Assembly: GCA_022616275.1 (NCBI GenBank)
Contig: JAKEFB010000157.1
Span: forward strand, 1 to 64,000
Length of the DNA: 64,000 nt
Direction of reading: 5' to 3'
From: Chloroflexota bacterium
GTDB taxonomy: Bacteria; Chloroflexota; Anaerolineae; Promineifilales; Promineifilaceae
Shown: one piece after another, positions 58,495 through 64,000 of the stretch
How the letters are laid out: each line of letters opens with the position of its first letter
Numbering within the stretch: position 1 is the stretch's first letter
The notes under the pieces: model-generated
What the model was told of the DNA's origin: nothing
Databases searched by the model: none
The model's input: only the letters and a program-made list of their open reading frames with translations
Position numbers and translations under genes: made by a program

Positions 58495-61400
58495 CAGTTG
58501 ATGTGTAACTCTTCCTCTTCACCTCCTTTTTGAATGTCAACCCAATGGGGCTGGCCACAGTGATAAAATTGAAAAGCCAATCGCCGCCAGTGACCGGGCA
58601 GGCGAGGGTTTAACCGGTAGCCGTCTGCCATGAGTTGCAGGCCGGCAAAACCAAACACGGCCGCCTGCCAGAGACCACCGGCCGAAGCAGCGTGGATACC
58701 ATCTCCGGCGTTGCCACGCACGTCGCGCAGGTCGGCCCGGGCTGCCAACATAAAATGGTCGTAGGCCTCGTCCGGCCGGCCCATTTCGCAGGCCGCCCAG
58801 GCGTGAAAGCTGGGTCCCAGGGAAGAACCGTAGCTGTGGTCGGTCAGCGGCATGTAAGTGTGCCAATTACGCTGCCAGGTTTTCGCATCGTACTGGCCGC
58901 GCAACAGGCATAACAGCATGACCACGTCGGCCTGCTTGATCACCTGGCTCTGGTTCGCTCCCTCAATACCCAACAACACCTGCATGGACTTGGTCCGGCC
59001 TGCAAAAGCCGGCCAGTCTACGGGCTTCAAGTTGAAGAAATTATCAAACTGGATAATCAGGCCTGTTTCCGGGTCGTGGTTGAGGATGAGGTGGTCAATC
59101 ACGTCCCGCCAATGGGCAAAGAGATCCTCCGTTAAGGTCAGGCGCTGCTGCAAGGCAGCGGCCTGTTCGGGATAAGTGCGTTGCAGCCACTCAAAGATCT
59201 CTAGCGCCGTCTGCAAGTGCCATTGGGCCATGCGGTTGGTGTAAGCGTTGTTGTCCACGTGGTCGTGGTACTCATCCGGGCCAATGACGTCTCGAATGGC
59301 ATAGCGCCGCCGGCCATTGCCTTCCTCCAATTCAACCCGGTCGCCCCAAAAACGGGCCGTATCCAGGATAATCTCGGCCCCATAGTCGCACATAAAGGCG
59401 TCGTCGCAGGTCACCTGCCAGTACTGGTAAACGGCATAAGCCACGTCGGCGCTAATGTGCAGCTCGATGTCGCCGGTCCAGATGCGGACCAGGCCCTTGC
59501 CGGTGAAGTCGGGCACCCAGGTCGGCGTCACCTCGTCGCCGGTCGCGGCGCTTTCCCAGGCGTATTGCGCGCCGCGGAAGCCATTGCCGGCCGCCTTGCG
59601 TCGCGCCCCCGGCAGGGTGTGGTAGCGGTAGATCAGCAGGTTGCGGGCCACGTGCGGCTGGGTATAGGTGAAAAAGGGCAAAATAAAGATTTCCGTGTCC
59701 CAGAAAACGTGGCCGCGGTAGCCCAGGCCACTCAACGTCTTGGCCCCAATACTCACCCGGTCGTCGTGGCGGGGCGCGGCTACCTGCAACTGGAAGAGAT
59801 TAAAGCGGATAGCCAGTTGGGCCTCGTCGTCCCCTTCAATCACTACGTCAATCTCGCGCCAGGCCGCTTCCCAGGCCGCCAGGTGGCCGGCCTTGATTTC
59901 GTCAAAGTGGTGGCCGGCCAGTTGCTGCCAGGCCCGCTCGACGACGTTGGCGGCGTTTTCGACCCGGTCATTTTTAATGACCCGGTCAAGGCTGGCAGCG
60001 TAACTGACCAGCTTTTCTACCTGGGCCGTCTGGCCCGGCTCCAATTCCTGGCTCACGTAAAAAGTTGGCTGGCCGGGGCAATAATGGCGCAACACCGGCG
60101 TGTCGCTCGACGTAGCCAGGCTGGCGGCCGTGGCCAGTTCAACGCCGCTGTGGCGGGTGCGGCTATGCAGCCACAGGCAGCCGCCAGCCTGCCCTTCCCC
60201 CAGGTGTCGCCAATGAAGCAGGTCTCCGTTGGCCACGTGGCCGTCAATACTCGCCTGAATTGCCACCTGGCAGGGTTGGTTGACGGCCGTCACCAGCAGC
60301 CGCAACGCGCCCAGGTGAGGTTGATCATAACTGGCAAAGCGCTCAAAGGTCAGGTCTACGATGGCTCCGCTAGGACTCTCCCAACGCACCTCCCGCCGTA
60401 AAATCCCGTGCCGCAGATCCATCTGGCGCTGAAAGTAATGCACCCGGCCCAGGTCCAACCGGAAATTGTGCCCGTCCACGCCCACCCGGCAATCCAGCCA
60501 GTTGGGCAGGTTGGCCAGTTCGGTAAAAAAGAGCGGCGCGTCGTCAAAAAGGCCGTGGGCCAGCGTCAGGGCTGCGTCGCCGGGATAGCCCTCTTCAAAG
60601 CTGCCCCGGCTGGCAAAATAGCCGTTGCCCAGGGTGAAGACAGTTTCCAGGTGGTGCTGCCGGGCCGGGTCAAACGCTGCCTGGGTCACGACCCAGCCGG
60701 GGTCCGGCCGGACTATGGCCTGCAAGTCGGCCAGGCCCACGCCCTCCAGATTATCCCGCCGGGTAAAGAGGCCACTGGCCCGCAGCAGCCCAGCCTGAAA
60801 ACGGTCGGCCGGCCCCAGGGCCAGGCAGGCCATGCCGGCGGCCAGGGCCGCTTCCACGCCGGCCGCGGCGTCCTCCACCGCCAGACAGCGGCCAGGGGGA
60901 ACGGCTAACCGGGCGGCCGCGTAGCGGAAAAGATCGGGGGCCGGCTTCTGCCGGCTGACGCTATGGCCGTCGGCCAGCACGGCCACCTGTCCGGCAATGC
61001 CCAGCCGCTCAATGACGTCCTGCGCATTGCGGCTGGCCGAGGCCACGGCCACGGGAACCCCGGCTGCGGCCAGCTCATCCAGCAAGCGGGCCACGCCCGG
61101 CAGGAGATCGGCCGGGGTCACCTGCAACAACATGGCCCGGTAGTAGTCGTTCTTGCGGGTCATCAGTTCCTGCAGCTTCTCCTCGGCCACCGGCCGCCCC
61201 TTGAGGAGCAGCAACAACGATTCCCGGCGGGAGACGCCGCGCAACAGTTCGTTGTCCGCCCGGCTGAAGGGAAACCCCTCTTCGTCGGCCAGACGCTTCC
61301 AGGCCAGGTAATGGTACTCGGCCGTGTCCGTCAAAACGCCGTCCAGGTCAAAGATAACGGCCTGTAAAAGGGTGTCAGGTGTTTCGGTGTCAGGTGTCAT
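58494..61400 (-). CDS. Beta-phosphoglucomutase fused to GH65 glycoside phosphorylase
   Basis: A 968-residue bifunctional protein. Residues about 12-225 are a HAD beta-phosphoglucomutase ('VIFDLDGVLTDTAEYHYLAWKRLADEEG', 'VASASRNAQDVIERLGI', 'KPAPDLF', 'VEDAAAGVEAA'). The rest is a GH65 phosphorylase: 'WDTEIFILPFFTYTQP', catalytic acid E710 in 'VIGPDEYHDHVDNNAYTN', and the phosphate loop 'HAASAGGLWQAAVFGF'. Phosphorolysis of an alpha-glucoside (maltose, trehalose or kojibiose) gives beta-glucose-1-phosphate, which the fused mutase turns into glucose-6-phosphate. Residues 1-10 (MTPDTETPDT) come from an intergenic repeat. It lies downstream of lacI. Confidence 0.93.
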   Translation of the reverse strand: MTPDTETPDTLLQAVIFDLDGVLTDTAEYHYLAWKRLADEEGFPFSRADNELLRGVSRRESLLLLLKGRPVAEEKLQELMTRKNDYYRAMLLQVTPADLLPGVARLLDELAAAGVPVAVASASRNAQDVIERLGIAGQVAVLADGHSVSRQKPAPDLFRYAAARLAVPPGRCLAVEDAAAGVEAALAAGMACLALGPADRFQAGLLRASGLFTRRDNLEGVGLADLQAIVRPDPGWVVTQAAFDPARQHHLETVFTLGNGYFASRGSFEEGYPGDAALTLAHGLFDDAPLFFTELANLPNWLDCRVGVDGHNFRLDLGRVHYFQRQMDLRHGILRREVRWESPSGAIVDLTFERFASYDQPHLGALRLLVTAVNQPCQVAIQASIDGHVANGDLLHWRHLGEGQAGGCLWLHSRTRHSGVELATAASLATSSDTPVLRHYCPGQPTFYVSQELEPGQTAQVEKLVSYAASLDRVIKNDRVENAANVVERAWQQLAGHHFDEIKAGHLAAWEAAWREIDVVIEGDDEAQLAIRFNLFQLQVAAPRHDDRVSIGAKTLSGLGYRGHVFWDTEIFILPFFTYTQPHVARNLLIYRYHTLPGARRKAAGNGFRGAQYAWESAATGDEVTPTWVPDFTGKGLVRIWTGDIELHISADVAYAVYQYWQVTCDDAFMCDYGAEIILDTARFWGDRVELEEGNGRRRYAIRDVIGPDEYHDHVDNNAYTNRMAQWHLQTALEIFEWLQRTYPEQAAALQQRLTLTEDLFAHWRDVIDHLILNHDPETGLIIQFDNFFNLKPVDWPAFAGRTKSMQVLLGIEGANQSQVIKQADVVMLLCLLRGQYDAKTWQRNWHTYMPLTDHSYGSSLGPSFHAWAACEMGRPDEAYDHFMLAARADLRDVRGNAGDGIHAASAGGLWQAAVFGFAGLQLMADGYRLNPRLPGHWRRLAFQFYHCGQPHWVDIQKGGEEEELHIN

Positions 61401-61512
61401 GTCATTATGTGTCAGGTGTTTCTGTGTCACGTGCCATGTTATTGTGTGTCAGGTGTTTCCGTGTCACCTAATCAGCTTTACTTGACACATGACACCTGGC
61501 ACTTGACACGAA
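61375..61512. repeat. GTGTCAGGTGTTTC / ACACCTGGCACTTGACAC tract
   Basis: Four GTGTCAGGTGT words and their complement CTTGACACATGACACCTGGCAC lie between lacI and the GH65 gene; the first codons of GH65 are part of the tract. Confidence 0.88.
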
Positions 61513-61515
61513 GCG

Positions 61516-62517
61516 CTAGCTTGATTCCCTGACTATCAACTCCGGCTTCAACAAAATCCCCTTTTGCTCTATCGGCTGGCCGTTGATTTGTTTGAGGAGC
61601 AGCTCCACGGCCAGTTGGCCGGCCTCGACCATTGGTTGGCGGACCGAGGTAAGGGGTGGATAGATGTATTCCACCAGGGGCATGTCGTCGAAGCCGGTAA
61701 TGGCCATATCCTTGCCGACCACCAGGCCGGCCGCGGCCCCGGCGTTCATCGCCCCAATGGCAATCTGGTCGCTGACGCAGACCACGGCCGTCGGCCGCCG
61801 CTTTGGCGGCAGGTCGAGCAATCGTCGCAAGCCCAACATGCCCGTCTGGCCGGAATGCTCCCCGCGCACAATCCAGGCCGGGTCCAGGGCAATGCCGGCC
61901 GCCTGCAACGTCTCCAGGTAGCCCTGCTCCCGGTACCAGCCCGACTGGGATCCTTCCGGCCAGGTGATAAAGGCAATGCGCCGGTGGCCACGCTCCAGGA
62001 GGTGCTCGACGGTTGCCTGGATACCGGCGTAGCCGTCTACGTCCACCCAGCAAAAGTCCCAGTCGTCGTTGGCCCGGCCGAAAGCGGTAAAGGGAATGTT
62101 GTGCTCGATCAGTTGGGCGACCCGGCTATCGTTCTGAACGGTATCGGCCAGGACAAAACCGCTGACCTGGTTGCGGGCATAGAGCGTCCGGTAGGCGGCG
62201 GTGCCGTCCCGGACGACAAAGGTCAGCAAGTTGTAGCCATGTAGCTCGGCGGCGTTGGTGACGCTGTGGATGAAGGCGTCTAAGATGGGATGGACGTGGC
62301 TGGCGGTGTAGTGCCAGGCGTAGCCGATCAGGTTGCTGGTCTGAATACGCAAATTACGGGCGCTGACGTTGGGCCGGTAGTGCAGCTCGTCCACCGCCCG
62401 CCAGATGCGGGCCGCCGTTTCCGGCGAAACCTGGGCGCTCTTGTTCAGGACCTTGGAGACCGTCTGATAACTGACGCCGGCCCTGACGGCAACGTCTTTG
62501 AGTGTCACTTTAGGCAT
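61516..62517 (-). CDS. LacI-family transcriptional regulator
   Basis: A 333-residue repressor. HTH and hinge helix are 'VTLKDVAVRAGVSYQTVSKVLNKSAQVSPETAARIWRAVDELHYRPNVSARNLR', followed by a periplasmic-binding-like sugar domain ('FVLADTVQNDSRVAQLIEHNIPFTAFGR', 'AITGFDDMPLVEYIYPPLTSVRQPM'). It precedes GH65 and GH130 on the same strand, so an alpha-glucoside or related disaccharide is the likely inducer. A perfect operator lies just downstream of its own -10 box, indicating autoregulation. Confidence 0.93.
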   Translation of the reverse strand: MPKVTLKDVAVRAGVSYQTVSKVLNKSAQVSPETAARIWRAVDELHYRPNVSARNLRIQTSNLIGYAWHYTASHVHPILDAFIHSVTNAAELHGYNLLTFVVRDGTAAYRTLYARNQVSGFVLADTVQNDSRVAQLIEHNIPFTAFGRANDDWDFCWVDVDGYAGIQATVEHLLERGHRRIAFITWPEGSQSGWYREQGYLETLQAAGIALDPAWIVRGEHSGQTGMLGLRRLLDLPPKRRPTAVVCVSDQIAIGAMNAGAAAGLVVGKDMAITGFDDMPLVEYIYPPLTSVRQPMVEAGQLAVELLLKQINGQPIEQKGILLKPELIVRESS

Positions 62518-62580
62518 TCCAGGCCACCTGTTTCTTCCCGTAACAAGCGCCAGCGAAAATGATAGCTAAGCGAATGACTC

Positions 62581-62608
62581 ATGCGAACGTTCGGGCGAAC
62601 GTTCGCAT
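62581..62608. promoter_or_regulatory. Double LacI-type operator
   Basis: A 13-bp arm ATGCGAACGTTCG (62581-62593) faces its exact complement (62596-62608) across 2 bp. Each arm contains the palindrome CGAACGTTCG with the central CG typical of LacI sites. It begins 3 bp after the -10 box, covering the start of transcription. Confidence 0.88.
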
Positions 62609-62611
62609 CCC

Positions 62612-62641
62612 ATTAAAGCACAAAGTTAGGGGGGCTGTCAA
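62612..62641 (-). promoter_or_regulatory. lacI promoter
   Basis: On the minus strand TTGACA (62641-62636), 18-bp spacer, TTTAAT (62617-62612). Confidence 0.75.
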
Positions 62642-62776
62642 GTCCTAAATGGAGATTGGAGATTGGAGATTTTTGGATCGGGAGCTGGGCCGGGCAACGG
62701 ATGAACAACAGATAAGCGGATGAACCGGCAAGGGCATTGGTTTGTCTGCTGCTGGTAGCCAGCCAGGATTAAATCT
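62642..62776. other. Spacer after lysS with GGAGATT triplication
   Basis: GGAGATTGGAGATTGGAGATT at 62650-62670 is a direct triplication. Nothing else seen. Confidence 0.6.
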
Positions 62777-64000
62777 TTATTCTCTTTCGCGGAGGTGCGG
62801 AAACAGGAGCACTTCGCGGATCGTCGTCCGGTCGGTGAAGAGCATGGCCAGCCGGTCCACGCCCACGCCGAAGCCGCCGTTGGGCGGCATGCCGTAACGC
62901 ATGGCCCGCAAGTAATCTTCGTCAATCGGGTGGGCTTCCTCGTCTCCGGCCGCGTACAGTCGCTGCATTTCCTCAAAGCGCCGGCGCTGCTCCTGGGGAT
63001 CGTTCAGCTCGGTGAAGGCGTTGCCCATCTCCATGCCACCGATAAAAAACTCGAAGCGCTCCGTGTGCAGCTGCTTGTACTCTTTTAACTCTAGGTCGTC
63101 GGATTTGCCCAAAGGGCAAATTTTAGCCAGAGGGGAGATGTCGCGGGGGTACTCGATAATAAAGGTCGGCTGGATCAGGCGCGGCTGGACGTAATCGCCC
63201 AGCAGGCCATCCACCAGCTTGCCCCAGGTGGCTCCCGGCGGCGCGTGGCCGCCCATCTGCCGGGTGGCGGCCGCCAGGCTCTCGGCCGTCCGGTACTCCA
63301 TGTAATCAATCTCGGCGAACTGTTTAATCGCCTCGCGCAAAGGCAAGCGTGGCCAGGGAGCGGCCAGGTTTATCGTCTGGCCCTGGAAGCTAATCGTCGC
63401 CGTCCCCAGCACGGCCTCGGCCGCGTAGGCGATCATCCGTTCGGTGAAGGCCATGACGTCGTGGTAGTCCCAGTAGGCGGCGTAAAATTCGAGCTGGGTG
63501 AACTCCGGGTTGTGGGTGGCGTCCACGCCTTCGTTGCGAAAGTCGCGGCCGATTTCGTAGACCCGCTCAAAACCGCCAACGAGCAACCGCTTCAAGTACA
63601 GTTCAAAAGAGATACGCAGGTACAGCTCCTGCTTGAGCTGGTTGTGGTAGGTGGTAAATGGCCGGGCGGCCGCGCCGCCATAGAGCGGCTGCATGACCGG
63701 CGTTTCCACCTCCAGGAAACCGTTGTCGTCGAGGAAGCGGCGCAGGGCGCTGATCAGCCGGGCCCGCAGCCGGAAGACCTCGCGCACCTCCGGGTTGACG
63801 GCCAGGTCGGCGTAGCGCTGGCGAAAGCGCTCGTCTAGGTCGGCAAAGGCGCTGTAGCGCACCAGCCGGCCGTCCACTTCCTGTTCTTTGACCACCGGCA
63901 GGGGGGTGATGGCCTTGCTCAACAACCGCCACTCCTTGACCCGCAGGCTTACCTCGCCCATCTTGGTGCGGAACATGAGGCCCGTGGCCTGGACAAAATC
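62777..64000 (-). CDS. lysS: Lysyl-tRNA synthetase, class II (5' end outside the window)
   Basis: The C-terminal 407 residues of a class II LysRS; the frame is open to the window edge ('DFVQATGLMFRTKMGEVSLRV' is the end of the anticodon-binding OB domain), so the start lies beyond 64000. Motif 1 'FLEVETPVMQPLYGGAAARPF', motif 2 'RVYEIGRDFRNEGVDATHNPEFTQLE', motif 3 'GFGVGVDRLAMLFTDRTTIREVLLFP'. Between 'ISPLAK' and 'TERFEFFIGG' it has about 19 residues where 8 are usual; that extra segment is encoded around a perfect palindrome. Confidence 0.95.
   Translation of the reverse strand, partial: DFVQATGLMFRTKMGEVSLRVKEWRLLSKAITPLPVVKEQEVDGRLVRYSAFADLDERFRQRYADLAVNPEVREVFRLRARLISALRRFLDDNGFLEVETPVMQPLYGGAAARPFTTYHNQLKQELYLRISFELYLKRLLVGGFERVYEIGRDFRNEGVDATHNPEFTQLEFYAAYWDYHDVMAFTERMIAYAAEAVLGTATISFQGQTINLAAPWPRLPLREAIKQFAEIDYMEYRTAESLAAATRQMGGHAPPGATWGKLVDGLLGDYVQPRLIQPTFIIEYPRDISPLAKICPLGKSDDLELKEYKQLHTERFEFFIGGMEMGNAFTELNDPQEQRRRFEEMQRLYAAGDEEAHPIDEDYLRAMRYGMPPNGGFGVGVDRLAMLFTDRTTIREVLLFPHLRERE
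63103..63121. repeat. 19-nt palindrome inside lysS
   Basis: ATTTGCCCAAAGGGCAAAT, 8-bp arms with 3-nt loop, sits in the extra segment of lysS, in frame and encoding I-C-P-L-G-K-S. Confidence 0.75.

Overview
The window is GC-rich bacterial chromosome, most likely a Chloroflexota (Anaerolineae/Caldilineae/Ardenticatenia-like) genome. Pointers are a secreted FG-GAP propeller ending in a Tyr-Leu-Pro-Leu-Val tail, an F420-type PPOX protein, an FhaA/FhaB pair, BtrH-like and GH65/GH130 genes, several GT4 glycosyltransferases, very frequent GGCCGG words, and intergenic tracts built from short reiterated words. The lineage is inferred from gene content; no rRNA or tRNA gene was seen. No CRISPR array, integrase or insertion sequence was found.

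Layout. 0-9 kb: secreted seven-bladed FG-GAP protein, a 2048-residue alpha-2-macroglobulin and a collagen-like secreted protein around a palindrome-rich 500-bp spacer. 9-19.8 kb (+): epimerase, a small membrane remnant, SRPBCC protein, a patatin with five C-terminal repeats, a NarL-type two-component pair, an SRPBCC-methyltransferase fusion, a DUF3224 protein and an orphan. 19.8-24.2 kb (-): a tightly overlapping run of AIR-synthase/HypE-like protein, radical SAM/SPASM protein, frameshifted GNAT, methyltransferase and EamA exporter, diverging from an AraC regulator and a BtrH-like protein. 26.6-33.6 kb (-): modular M23 protein, ABC exporter, SDR, PPOX protein, fhaB-fhaA. 33.8-36.6 kb (+): selD, read through an in-frame UGA, overlapping a large unrecognised gene with a phosphorylase-like C-terminus. 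36.6-46.5 kb: leaderless cNMP-binding protein, M24 peptidase, response regulator, propeller proteins, two glycosyltransferases. 46.8-55.4 kb (+): coiled-coil protein, selB, a malic enzyme carrying two fused copies, response regulator, acyltransferase, GT4. 55.4-64 kb (-): serS behind a serine T-box and a 36-codon membrane ORF; a LacI-GH65/phosphoglucomutase-GH130 glucoside unit; and the 3' part of lysS.

The selD gene encodes selenocysteine at its own catalytic position (UGA at 33837, residue 15), and selB lies 14 kb away, so the cell probably decodes UGA as Sec; selA and tRNA-Sec are outside the window. SerRS, which also charges tRNA-Sec with serine, is controlled here by a T-box with UCC specifier. 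A 19-bp palindrome recurs three times, each time in a 5'-to-5' intergenic region. Several genes have a -10 box 6-8 bases before the start codon and look leaderless. Two unrelated genes start inside the same intergenic repeat and share an N-terminal peptide because of it.
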